From: Anaerolineales bacterium HSG24
GTDB taxonomy: Bacteria; Chloroflexota; Anaerolineae; 4572-78; J111
Direction of reading: 5' to 3'
Assembly (NCBI GenBank): GCA_030377895.1
Contig: JAUCGB010000028.1
Span: 1-40,099 of the forward strand
Length of the DNA stretch: 40,099 bases
Shown here: one piece after another, positions 26,301 through 35,000 of the stretch
How the letters are laid out: every line of letters begins with the position of its first letter
Position numbering within the stretch: position 1 is the first letter of the stretch
Notes under the pieces: model-generated
Databases searched by the model: none
Told to the model about the DNA's origin: nothing
The model's input: the letters and a program-made list of their open reading frames with translations, nothing else
Program-made: the position numbers and the translations under genes

Positions 26301-26561
26301 GCGTTCATTTAGCCAATTGTTAATCGCCTGTTCGTTTAACTCTAATTCTGTGGTCAGTTCATCATAAATTAAATTTTCTATAATATCCTTGGTTAACAGA
26401 GTACCTGTCACAAAAAAAGTGATGATTGAGATGACCGATAGCAAAATGAAGGCAGTCATTAGTTGCCCTCTCAACTCTCCTCGTTTGGGAATTGATTTTC
26501 TAAAAGAGCTACGTTTATCGGGGTTGTTTTTTGTAGACGAGTGGGTTGGATTTTGCTTCAT
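23388..26561 (-). CDS. Membrane hybrid sensor kinase (Cache-HAMP-GAF-HK-REC)
   Basis: 1057 aa. TM1 about 34-57; extracytoplasmic sensor about 58-305 with dCache-like features (YFEGIFLLNLDGQVVLST, GVIGGQLNIDYLSETIF); TM2 about 306-330; HAMP about 331-383 (TDEVGELARAFDSMAKQL); GAF about 405-555; HisKA with H590 in NMSHELRTPLNGILG; HATPase_c with LLTNAIKFTDKG, VVDTGVGM and GTGLGL; C-terminal REC (about 842-955) with D891 in VVIIDLVMPVMTGF and K943. It ends with the shared small helical module (about 990-1057, PPPEELEILFDFALRGNM...FANKLEALAKGY). First gene of the three-kinase set and the only one with a membrane sensor, so it is the likely signal entry point. Ligand unknown. Confidence 0.92.
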   Translation of the reverse strand: MKQNPTHSSTKNNPDKRSSFRKSIPKRGELRGQLMTAFILLSVISIITFFVTGTLLTKDIIENLIYDELTTELELNEQAINNWLNERNRDLTIIVTNLQDDEAIQQLLLGHEKPTIRNHLMRRIQIEVTQDDYFEGIFLLNLDGQVVLSTDSAMLNQSHRNAPHFLQGQQASYISPPRSNPNYNNIIISTPIRDQLGKVIGVIGGQLNIDYLSETIFTPTITNKTDEVYLVGSDKQPLTKTRFPVPNNEINTKPIQITLVDKSELGHGIYKNYHGESVIGVYRWLPNLEATILAERAESEALAETSYLIIIGSGMALLMIIISIVVALWTTAQIIKPIDILTKVATAISNGDWSQKIPLDRTDEVGELARAFDSMAKQLKESFVMLELRVLQRTQRLELVANLSERLNAILDLGHLLHELVHQVQETFNYYYVHVYLLDEENEDLVMMSGVGHIGTELKSKGHLIHLHAKTSLVAKAARTGELVTAGDVRITEDWLPNPLLPDTLSEIAVPILVEGTVLGVLDVQANEVNALDESDANLLRSLANQVSVALRNAQLFEQTEQRAIELAEAKELAESANQAKSEFLSNMSHELRTPLNGILGYTQILKQGKNITASQDRGLSIIQQSGQHLLTLINDILDLSKIEARKMEIYPVSIYLSQFLEGVAGIVGMRAEQKGMTFNYETRTNLPVGVNADEKRLRQILLNLLTNAIKFTDKGHVSFRVSVIGGSWASNNQSNSNHETVIIRFEVVDTGVGMTSEQLERIYLPFEQVGDRQRRAEGTGLGLAITRKLVEAMGGELQVTSTLGKGSKFWFEIQLPVIDVTPQTNKQHRQIVVGYKGKRHKVLVVDDKDYNRLVLVDMIGPLGFELFEAENGQEGVAQALKHKPEVVIIDLVMPVMTGFEAVERMRQMPELQDTLIIAATASAFKQDQNQLMLAGCNAFLAKPIDFAELLEIFEKNLDIEWLYEEKPHPSLIEMSPTSDDLDSATSEIVAPPPEELEILFDFALRGNMRKIKRRIIYIKTLDEQYTPFANKLEALAKGYKEKAVLAFIKTYMGIQE

Positions 26562-26806
26562 TATAATTCACCAGAAAATTTGTTTTCGAGGAAGGTTGTC
26601 AGGTCAGAATTTATCTGACTTCTATACCTGTCATGTTTTTTAGTATTGGCTAAACTATTATAAAGAAGAATATTGAAGGGTTACGCTATCTTGAAATAGT
26701 ATGACACAAATAAGGTTAGCACAGCCCTTGATTCTTGTCAATGGATGTTGGGTACTCAAAAGCGATAATCAGCCGGAAATGGAGTAGAGTTTTTGGGATG
26801 ATTTGA
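26562..26806 (-). promoter_or_regulatory. Upstream region of the kinase operon
   Basis: No gene is seen. On the minus strand TATAAT (26657-26662) lies about 95 bp before the ATG; the -35 is weak. A small palindrome GTCAGA-ATTTA-TCTGAC (26603-26619) sits in the predicted leader and could be a regulator site or mRNA hairpin. Confidence 0.35.
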
Positions 26807-26980
26807 CTTAGCACCCGACAGAAAATTTAATCTGAACTAATTAACACAGAGTTTCACAGAAATTCACAGAGAAAAAACGATTTATTTTTCTTTTGTATTA
26901 CTCTGTGTCACTCTGTGCTTCTCTGTGAAACTCTGTGTTCCTGTTTTAGTCTTCCCTAATCAACTTTGTCGGGTAGTAAG
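26807..26980 (+). mobile_element. MITE-like palindromic element, copy 2 (TACCCGACA ends)
   Basis: About 174 bp, same orientation as copy 1. Left end CTTAGCACCCGACAGAAAA, right end CTTTGTCGGGTAGTAAG, with the opposed CACAGAG / CTCTGTG arrays between. No coding content. Confidence 0.87.
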
Positions 26981-26990
26981 ACTATGAATG

Positions 26991-27030
26991 AAAAAGGGTC
27001 TCGTTTCCAACAGGGAACGAGACCCTTTTT
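26991..27030. terminator. Bidirectional terminator behind the first AAA gene
   Basis: AAAAAGGGTCTCGTTTCC pairs with GGGAACGAGACCCTTTTT around a short loop; on the minus strand it ends in a T-run 12 bp after the stop of the gene at 27042. A related hairpin lies at 30574-30617. Confidence 0.88.
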
Positions 27031-27041
27031 GTTTTCACGCT

Positions 27042-28631
27042 TCACGCCTTTCGGCTTCCAATCACCACAAAGACCGGCTTCACCGTCACGCCTGTATCAG
27101 TATCTTGATAAACCACCTCATATTTCTTACGATTGGCCTCATCAACTGCCTCTACAAACAGGCCCAAAGTTATCTCAGATAGACCCAACTTCTGACCATA
27201 TTTAGCCGCTTGTATCAACCCTTTGTCATACCCATATTGGTTTGAGAAACTCTTTACCTCAAGACCATACATCTTACCAGCATGCTTGATAATCAAATCG
27301 ATCTTACCATTGCCGGTCGGAAACTCTGGGTAGACATGACTATCATAACCTTGTAGGAACTTCACCAAATACATGTACAGGTTGAAATGATAGACTGCCT
27401 CATAGATTCGCAAATCAACCCGATGTGGCACATCCTGCAACAACCAATCTCGGTTCTCGGCTAGATAGACTCCATATCGCTGGAGCAGATTCTCGATATT
27501 CAGACTCGTTTCGGTGATGGTATTGCTCATGTCGTCAAATGGGTCGTGCAGTTGACCGACTTGGGGAAATAACTCACGGGAGAAATAGTTGAACAACCGT
27601 TTTTGCACAAATGGACATGGATATTTGGCGTATAGACCTTTGGGAGTCTGTTCAACATCAACCACTCCATTGAGATACAGAAAATTGAAATAAGGATCAT
27701 CATAGCTAAAGGGCATTTTCTCATCAGTGCGAAACATTTCCAGCACTGTGCCTTTGTATGGTTCTTCTCTAGCTTTGCTGATGAGGTTCTGGATGTTGTT
27801 ATTCGGCAAGCCATAAGTCGCCCACATATACATAAAGTCAAATTTTGCCATCGTGATTGGCTCATCCAAGCTCTTATTGAATTCCTCTTTCTCGGTCAAC
27901 AACTCGCCAAACCAACAGGTCAGACCCGGCTGTCCTTGTGTCTCGTAGAAGATGCGTTCCACCACATCCGGCTCAATCGGTTGACCCGTCTCCCGTTGAT
28001 ACCAGTCAAACATGCCAATCACCTCATTCTTGGTCAAGTTGGGAATGTGCATGCTCCGTTGCACATTGAAGGGCGAACCTCGTGGATTCTCCACGCCCAA
28101 CACGGCCCGCACACCAATTAAGGCCACGCCATGTAGCAAATATTGTTTTCCTTGATTGAATTTTTCATTACGACGGACATAGATATTACGAAACGCTTGT
28201 ACAATCTGTCCAATTACCTCCTCAGACAAATTATCAAATTCATCAAGCACAAAAATCAAAGGTTTTTCTAAATATTCATCAGAAAAAAGATTCTCAAAAT
28301 CAGTGAGTGTCTCCGGCTGGGGAAGTAGTTTTGCTAACTGATCCGATAAATTTGCTGTAATGTAACCGATTGTTTCCTCGAAGTTCTGGCCCACTATTTG
28401 CAGATTGATTTTGACTATATCGAATCTGTCATCTTTCTGCAACTGCCATAATACTTGTCGCATAACCCAAGTTTTGCCAGTCTGGCGCGGCCCCCACACG
28501 GTGATGTAGTGTCCACCTTCATCTGGGTTTTCGCCGATCAGTTGGGTTAACCCTCGTTGAATCAATGCCTCACGCGGGGCATGATAATGTGATTCCGGGT
28601 TAATCGGCCCATAAGATGAAAATCGTCTCAT
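27042..28631 (-). CDS. AAA-like ATPase with C-terminal PD-(D/E)XK nuclease domain, paralogue 1
   Basis: 529 aa from the ATG at 28631, which has GGAGGT 7 bases upstream (an in-frame extension to 28763 is low-complexity and rejected). Walker A GPRQTGKT (47-54) and Walker B LIFVLDEFD (125-133) define an AAA-type ATPase. A middle helical region follows. The C-terminus (about 430-529) has E436, D445 (GNGKIDLII) and E458-x-K460 (GLEVKSF), the PD-(D/E)XK pattern also seen in DUF1703-type AAA proteins. Predicted cytoplasmic; the biological role of this family is unknown (defence or element-maintenance roles are speculation). The copy at 28868-30466 is virtually identical from about residue 170 onward. 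Confidence 0.8.
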   Translation of the reverse strand: MRRFSSYGPINPESHYHAPREALIQRGLTQLIGENPDEGGHYITVWGPRQTGKTWVMRQVLWQLQKDDRFDIVKINLQIVGQNFEETIGYITANLSDQLAKLLPQPETLTDFENLFSDEYLEKPLIFVLDEFDNLSEEVIGQIVQAFRNIYVRRNEKFNQGKQYLLHGVALIGVRAVLGVENPRGSPFNVQRSMHIPNLTKNEVIGMFDWYQRETGQPIEPDVVERIFYETQGQPGLTCWFGELLTEKEEFNKSLDEPITMAKFDFMYMWATYGLPNNNIQNLISKAREEPYKGTVLEMFRTDEKMPFSYDDPYFNFLYLNGVVDVEQTPKGLYAKYPCPFVQKRLFNYFSRELFPQVGQLHDPFDDMSNTITETSLNIENLLQRYGVYLAENRDWLLQDVPHRVDLRIYEAVYHFNLYMYLVKFLQGYDSHVYPEFPTGNGKIDLIIKHAGKMYGLEVKSFSNQYGYDKGLIQAAKYGQKLGLSEITLGLFVEAVDEANRKKYEVVYQDTDTGVTVKPVFVVIGSRKA

Positions 28632-28664
28632 TGTGTCTACCTCCATACATCTGGTATTATATCT

Positions 28665-28742
28665 GCGAATGGGCGAATGGGCGAATGATGAATGAATGAA
28701 AAATGAAGAACGAAGAATGAGGAATGAGGAATGAGGAATGAA
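28665..28742. repeat. Low-complexity GAATGGGC / GAATGAGGAATG repeats
   Basis: Short tandem units (GCGAATGG, then GAATGATGAATGAATG, then GAGGAATGAGGAATG) upstream of the first AAA gene. A shorter version (GCGAATGGGTGAATGGGCGAATG...) lies at the equivalent place upstream of the second copy (30498-30542), so the leader was duplicated together with the gene. Confidence 0.6.
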
Positions 28743-28867
28743 AAAAAGTATGTTAAGCCACAACTCTATTGTTTCGACTTTGGTTTCAATCTGGATTTCA
28801 ACTTGCCCAATACTACATGGTCATCAGTCAACGTGGCAACACTACCGTCTTTTCACTCCTCTATCCT

Positions 28868-30466
28868 CTATCCCTTCCGACTCCCAATCACCACAAAGAC
28901 CGGCTTCACCGTCACGCCTGTATCAGTATCTTGATAAACTACTTCATACTTCTTACGATTGGCCTCATCAACGGCCTCAACAAACAGGCCCAAAGTTATC
29001 TCAGATAGACCCAACTTCTGACCATATTTAGCCGCTTGTATCAACCCTTTGTCATACCCATATTGGTTTGAGAAACTCTTTACCTCAAGACCATACATCT
29101 TACCAGCATGCTTGATAATCAAATCAATCTTACCATTGCCGGTCGGAAACTCTGGGTAGACATGACTATCATAACCTTGTAGGAACTTCACCAAATACAT
29201 GTACAGGTTGAAATGATAGACTGCCTCATAGATTCGCAAATCAACCCGACGCGGTACATCCTGCAACAACCAATCTCGGTTCTCGGCTAGATAGACACCA
29301 TATCGCTGGAGCAGATTCTCGATATTCAGACTCGTTTCGGTGATGGTATTGCTCATGTCGTCAAATGGGTCGTGCAGTTGACCGACTTGGGGAAATAACT
29401 CACGGGAGAAATAGTTGAACAACCGTTTTTGCACAAATGGACATGGATATTTGGCGTATAGACCTTTGGGAGTCTGTTCAACATCAACCACTCCATTGAG
29501 ATACAGAAAATTGAAATAAGGATCATCATAGCTAAAGGGCATTTTCTCATCAGTGCGAAACATCTCCAGCACTGTGCCTTTGTATGGTTCTTCTCTAGCT
29601 TTGCTGATGAGGTTCTGGATGTTGTTATTCGGCAAACCATAAGTCGCCCACATATACATAAAATCAAATTTTGCCATCGTGATTGGCTCATCCAAGCTCT
29701 TATTGAATTCCTCTTTCTCGGTCAACAACTCGCCAAACCAACAGGTCAGACCCGGCTGTCCCTGCGTCTCGTAGAAGATGCGCTCCACCACATCCGGCTC
29801 AATCGGTTGACCCGTTTCCCGTTGATACCAGTCGAACATGCCAATCACCTCATTCTTGGTCAAGTTGGGAATGTGCATGCTCCGTTGCACATTGAAGGGC
29901 GAACCTCGTGGATTCTCCACGCCCAACACGGCCCGCACACCAATTAAGGCCATGCCATGTAATAGGTAATCTCGCTCTCCGGAAGACAAATTCAATTGCT
30001 CCCCGCGAGCCACATAGATGTTCCGAAAAACCTGCACCAACTGACCTATCACTTCCTCAGACAAATTATCAAACTCATCCAATATCAGTATCAACGGTTT
30101 AGCCAAATAATCAGGTGTGAACAACTTCTCAAACTGTTCAATATCTGCCGATAATGGTAATGATATTTTTAACTGGTGGGCAATTTTTTCAATGATATAT
30201 CGTATCGTTTTAACAAAGTCTTGGCCTACTATTTGCAAATTCACTTTGACCACATCAAATCGCTCATCTTTTTGCAACTGCCATAAAACCTGTCGCATGA
30301 CCCAAGTTTTGCCGGTCTGGCGCGGCCCCCACACGGTGATATAGTGTCCACCGTCAGCCGGGCCTTCGCCAATCAGTTGAGTTAAGCCTCGTTCAATCAA
30401 TCCCTCACGCGGGGCATGATAATGTGATTCCGGGTCAACCGGCCCGTAAGATGAAAATCGTCTCAT
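28868..30466 (-). CDS. AAA-like ATPase with C-terminal PD-(D/E)XK nuclease domain, paralogue 2
   Basis: 532 aa from an ATG with GGAGGT 7 bases upstream. Same architecture as paralogue 1: Walker A GPRQTGKT, Walker B LILILDEFD, and C-terminal GKIDLII...GLEVKSF. Residues up to about 170 differ from paralogue 1 at many positions, most between Walker A and Walker B and just after Walker B, where this copy also has a 3-residue insertion (GEQLNLSSGERDY versus NEKFNQGKQY). From ALIGVRAVLGVENPRG to the C-terminus only two differences are visible (VPRR versus VPHR, and the last residue G versus A). Such a sharp identity boundary indicates recent duplication followed by N-terminal replacement, or gene conversion of the 3' part. 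Confidence 0.8.
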   Translation of the reverse strand: MRRFSSYGPVDPESHYHAPREGLIERGLTQLIGEGPADGGHYITVWGPRQTGKTWVMRQVLWQLQKDERFDVVKVNLQIVGQDFVKTIRYIIEKIAHQLKISLPLSADIEQFEKLFTPDYLAKPLILILDEFDNLSEEVIGQLVQVFRNIYVARGEQLNLSSGERDYLLHGMALIGVRAVLGVENPRGSPFNVQRSMHIPNLTKNEVIGMFDWYQRETGQPIEPDVVERIFYETQGQPGLTCWFGELLTEKEEFNKSLDEPITMAKFDFMYMWATYGLPNNNIQNLISKAREEPYKGTVLEMFRTDEKMPFSYDDPYFNFLYLNGVVDVEQTPKGLYAKYPCPFVQKRLFNYFSRELFPQVGQLHDPFDDMSNTITETSLNIENLLQRYGVYLAENRDWLLQDVPRRVDLRIYEAVYHFNLYMYLVKFLQGYDSHVYPEFPTGNGKIDLIIKHAGKMYGLEVKSFSNQYGYDKGLIQAAKYGQKLGLSEITLGLFVEAVDEANRKKYEVVYQDTDTGVTVKPVFVVIGSRKG

Positions 30467-30573
30467 TGTTGCCACCTCCATAATCAGGTATTATATCTGC
30501 GAATGGGTGAATGGGCGAATGATGAATGAATGATGAATGAATTATCCCCCTACGGGAGGCTTCGCGCTGAATG

Positions 30574-30617
30574 AAAAAAAGGGCCTCATTCCCTGTTTGG
30601 GAACGAGACCCTTTTTG
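30574..30617. terminator. Hairpin terminator between the YbjN gene and the AAA pair
   Basis: AAAAAAAGGGCCTCATTCCC pairs, with two mismatches, with GGGAACGAGACCCTTTTT. On the minus strand it carries a T-run and lies downstream of the gene at 30946. Confidence 0.75.
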
Positions 30618-30710
30618 TTTTCATAATGCGGAGCTTCACATGCCAACACCTACGAGGTGCGAAGTCTCTCGTACTAGCCAGTTCAAAATCAATCACCTCA
30701 AACAAACTAT

Positions 30711-30830
30711 ATTCACCATTCACCATTGACTCCCTGACCTCTCATACTAATTGAGTGGCTGTGCCAACGTCGCCACGAGTACCATTTTTAATTCATAATT
30801 CATAATTGCTTTTCCCTAGACCGTATTGGG
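30711..30830. repeat. Intergenic repeat family, copy A (AATTCATAATT...CCCTAGACCG)
   Basis: ATTCACCATTCACCATTG, then a variable segment, then TTTTTAATTCATAATTCATAATTGC and TTTTCCCTAGACCG. Copies with the same order of motifs are at 38341-38442 and 39731-39803. No gene is seen in the 30482-30945 gap. Confidence 0.7.
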
Positions 30831-30870
30831 CAATACGTTAGGCACTGGGCCAAGACCGTAGTAGGGTGAG

Positions 30871-30925
30871 GGTGGGTACATACCCACCGAAGTATGGGTG
30901 TCGGGCCGCGTGCGTACCCGACACC
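30871..30925. repeat. Two small inverted repeats
   Basis: GGTGGGTACATACCCACC (30871-30888) and GGTGTCGGG / CCCGACACC (30897-30905 with 30917-30925) lie just past the stop of the minus-strand gene at 30946. No T-run follows. Confidence 0.55.
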
Positions 30926-30945
30926 AGCGAAAAGATGTGTCCAAA

Positions 30946-32004
30946 TTACTCAACCGAATAGATTATGGTCATAATCTCCGGCAGATATTGGTCAAGAGTC
31001 AACACATTGGCCTGAATAACATTCTGGATCAGCCTTGTTTCGATCTGGCAACCGCTCAGATCGAGGCTGGTTTTGTAGCGGATTTCGCCATCAGAAACAT
31101 CTAGCTCGAAGTTGCCAATTGCCAAACCGTAGTTGGTACGGGTTAAATAATTGGCCATGGTCGGGCGTTTGTCGGGAGGGACCTTGAGGGGACAGACTGC
31201 GTAAAAAATAAGCTGATTTTGGGTCTCACGAACATGGGCCAAACAGGTTAGCGTTCCATTTTTACCCTCAAAAATCGTCTGTAATGAATGTCGATCTGGA
31301 ATACGGTGATACCCCCACTCGGCGGCTTTAAAGTAGGCTTGCACCGCCTGCCATAGCGATTCCGGCGGCTGTGTGGTCGGTGTTGATTTTGGCGCAGAGG
31401 TAGGCGATTCGGAATCGACTGCGGCCATGTTGGCTAAAATTTCGGCCCAATCTGTATCGGACAGGTTGGTATCGGTTGGAATTAGCTCGCTCAGTTCAGA
31501 CAGGAGGTCGGTGGCGAACTGACCCGTTTTGCTGAAAAAATCGAGCCATTGGTCAATCCGCAAGGTATGCCAAATCGTCTTGTACTCAACGGTTTTTTCC
31601 TCTTGAGTCTGTTTGACCTGAAGTAGCAACCAATTGTTTGTTGAGAGCAGTTGATGGTCACTGTTTTGCTGACCTAACTGCTGGAGATACTCTATCACCT
31701 TATTGACCTGCTCCTGTTTGCCAAGCATTTCAAAATAGGCGGGGTTCAGGGTTAGAGTGATATGAATGGGCCTATCCGGTTCAAATTCACCATCCATCTC
31801 CTCTAAGCGCATCTCTGGGACCAGATTAAACAGGCTCTCGGTTTCTATCAGGATATGCTGTTCAAAAGTCACTTCTCCTTGCAATCGACAGGCGGTTATA
31901 TGTTTGTCAGATCGAGTAATATCTAATTCTACGGCTTCTAGGATAAACGCTGTTTTTTGTGGAGAATATAACGAAAGTGGTTGTTTTAATTTTTTATTGG
32001 TCAT
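30946..32004 (-). CDS. YbjN-domain protein downstream of the DUF4157 gene
   Basis: 352 aa. Residues about 216-350 (ESLWQAVQAYFKAAEWGYHRIPDRHSL..., then GNFELDVSDGEIRYKTSLDL and a final helix LPEIMTIIYSVE) fit the YbjN family, whose fold resembles type III secretion chaperones. Residues 1-190 are a separate domain I do not recognise, partly beta-rich (ILIETESLFNLVPEMRL, PIHITLTLNPAYFEML), joined by a Ser/Thr/Pro linker (about 198-215). It starts 37 bp after the 1607-aa DUF4157 gene with no terminator between, so it is the second gene of the same operon. A chaperone or adaptor role for the large partner is a reasonable inference, not shown by sequence. Confidence 0.65.
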   Translation of the reverse strand: MTNKKLKQPLSLYSPQKTAFILEAVELDITRSDKHITACRLQGEVTFEQHILIETESLFNLVPEMRLEEMDGEFEPDRPIHITLTLNPAYFEMLGKQEQVNKVIEYLQQLGQQNSDHQLLSTNNWLLLQVKQTQEEKTVEYKTIWHTLRIDQWLDFFSKTGQFATDLLSELSELIPTDTNLSDTDWAEILANMAAVDSESPTSAPKSTPTTQPPESLWQAVQAYFKAAEWGYHRIPDRHSLQTIFEGKNGTLTCLAHVRETQNQLIFYAVCPLKVPPDKRPTMANYLTRTNYGLAIGNFELDVSDGEIRYKTSLDLSGCQIETRLIQNVIQANVLTLDQYLPEIMTIIYSVE

Positions 32005-32041
32005 TGGTTTTTATATCTTTTTCTGCAATAAATAAACCTAT

Positions 32042-35000
32042 TTACATAAGTTCACCGACAGTTGCCAAAGCAGGTTGAGGAACAACAATTTGAATCGTTT
32101 CAGCAATCCATTTGACAACAGCGCTAATCAGAGCAGTAATTGGCTGACGGACGGCCTCAATAACTTGTTTGATGTATTTAGGTAACACATTAAGACCTAA
32201 TCGAGAAACAACAAACTTCATCAACTCAGGAAGTCCTTGATCAGTTAGAATATCTTTAACCTGAGTAGCTAAGGTAGCAATATTACCTGTAACAATATCA
32301 GAAACTTGGCTAATAACATTGGTTATAATCTCAAGAATATTCTTCGCTTGATTAATAAAGACGGTGACGGTATCAACGACAGCCTGTACACTTTCGAGGG
32401 CACCTTTTACCTCACCCGCGTAAGGAACAAGCATGACGATAACATTTGTTACCTTTTCAACCACAAACCCTTTCACTGCATCCATTAAGGCTGACATCAA
32501 TGACGCGGCAATGCCTCCCAAAGATGGTGGGCCACTCGATTGAGTTTCCTCTTGAGTTGTTTCTGACGAAGTTGGGGTGGCTACTTGGCCCACTGTTGCT
32601 TCTGAAGCGGTTGGGGTGGTCTCTTGGGTCGGTGTTGTTTCTGGTGTCGCTTCAGAGTCTTTTTGAGTAAGCGCATACCAAGGTCCATCATCCTTCCATG
32701 TAGCCAGTGCAGAGCCACTCACCGATTCCAGCTTATTTGTTGTATCTTCACCAATCACCTCAACAATTTTGCTCTTGACAAACTCATACCCCATACCAAG
32801 TACCTCAAAGGCTACGTTGACCAGGGCTTTTATAGAAAACTCTTTAGGCAGGTTCACACTTAGGCCATCAAAGAGCCAATCCCAAATATTACCAACTGCG
32901 TTTTCGGCGATACTATCGGCGAATTGTCCAATTCCGCTACCGATCCCTTCAATAGCATATTTGAAGAAGTTGACTGGATGGGTGAAGAGAGCTTTAATCA
33001 ATGACCAACCATTTTTGACGATATTAACTCCTAAATTCAATATCGCTTTAACCGCGTTGATGACCGCAATCCCTCCCTCTAAAATCGATTTGAGAACATC
33101 ACCACCTAGGCCAGAGAAGACCTGTTTAATAACATCTATCCCAAAATCAATGACCCACTCAAAGAACCATTTGAGGATACCTACAAGGCCTTGTTCCTTA
33201 ATCCAGGCAATAAGTTGTGTGCCAAACTCTTTCAGGGCCTCAAATATTTTGGCCCCATATTCCTTGATGGTTTCTAGGAGACTACTTGGCGCATTTCTCA
33301 GCAGAGTCCAAATGACAATTCCACCATCTATAATGGCACTCCAGAGATTGCTTGGCAACTCTTTCAACCACTGCCATACCTGAGGGCCATACTCTTGAAC
33401 CAAAACCAGCATGTTCGAGGGCAACTCCTTAATAAAGGTCCATACCAGAGGCCCATAAGTTTTGATGATGTTTAAAACCTCACCGGGTAACGTTTTAAGC
33501 CATTCCCATAGTTCTACACCAGCATTTTTAAGTATATCTAGAACGTTGTTCGGCAGGTTGACTAGCCAATCTAAAAGTTGAGGGCCGTATGTTTTAACCG
33601 CCTTCCAAATCGTACTTGGGGCATTCTTTAACATCTCTAAAAGATGTGGCCCAGTTTGGGTTATAAAGGTGCGGACATTATCGGGCAAGGCAACCACAAA
33701 GGCCCAAGTATCCTCACTAAAATCTTTTAAGGCAGAAAGGGCTTTATTCGGTAACGTCGCTAACCATTCCTTGAATTTTGGCCCATAACTCTCAATAAAT
33801 GTAACAACCTTTTGTGGTAGAGTTTTGATCCATTCACGAAGTTTAGAGATACCTACCGCTACGGTTTCACTGCCTTCTTCGATTTTTTCGCTCGCGGTAT
33901 CTGTAAAACGGTCAATCACTTGTGATAAGTTATCAATATTTTCAGGTAGGTTGGCTAACCAGTCAACCGCCACTTTTCCAGCTTTTTTCAGGAGCGCAAC
34001 TATTTTTGGCCCATGCTCACCCAACCAGCCCCATAGTTTTGGCCCGCCTTTTACGATTGCCTCAACAAGCCACGAACCTGCCTCACGTAGCCAACCCCAG
34101 AACAGGCCGACATACTTACTGATCACCGCGATAACCGTTTTACCACCTTGAACAAGCCAGCGCCAAATCTTAGGACCGTAGGTAACGATAGCGGCGATGG
34201 CCGCGCCACCAGCTACTTTTATCCATTGCCAAATCGTCGAAGCATATTTTGAGAACGCCTCAATCGCTACCGCACCACCCGCTTTTATCCATTGCCACAC
34301 CTTCGGCCCATGTTCTATTAAACCAAGAATCATGCCTTTACCAATCTTAAGTAACCAGCCAAAAATATCGGGCGCGTGTTCTTTAAAGGATTGAATCAAC
34401 TTCGCCCCCGCCTGAATAAGCCAATCCCAAATATCAGCACCAACTACTGCCACGGCCTGAACAATATACGCGCCAGCCTCTAACAGCCAACTCCAGAACT
34501 GTGTAGCGTATTTTTTAATGATGTCTATGATTCCGGGCGTTTTTGGTATTGTAATCCAATCAATAATGGCTTTACCATAGGTTTGAAGTGCCTGAATCAT
34601 CCGCTTGGGTGATTCTTTGATCCATTGCCATGCTTCCGGTGCTTTTTTAATCAACTCAACAATATAAGTACCTGCTTGAGAAAGCCAAGTTATCGCTTGA
34701 GAGCCGCTTTCTACTAAAACATCAATAACCTTCCCGCCTGTCTCCTTAGCCCATCGTAAAAAGTCCGGTAAGCCAATAATGGCCTCTATAATCAGTTCAC
34801 CACCTTTCTTCAGCCACGACCAAAGTATAGGGCCAGCGGTTACAAATGCCTCCTTAACTTTAGTACCAAGCGCCGCAAGGAAACTCCAAAATTTTTCGCC
34901 TGCGGCTTTAACAAACTCGATGAAAACCTGTGGGTTGCGAACCCACTCTACAAGTTGATTTCCGGCTAATTTAACTAAGGTAATTAATTTTTCACCAAGA

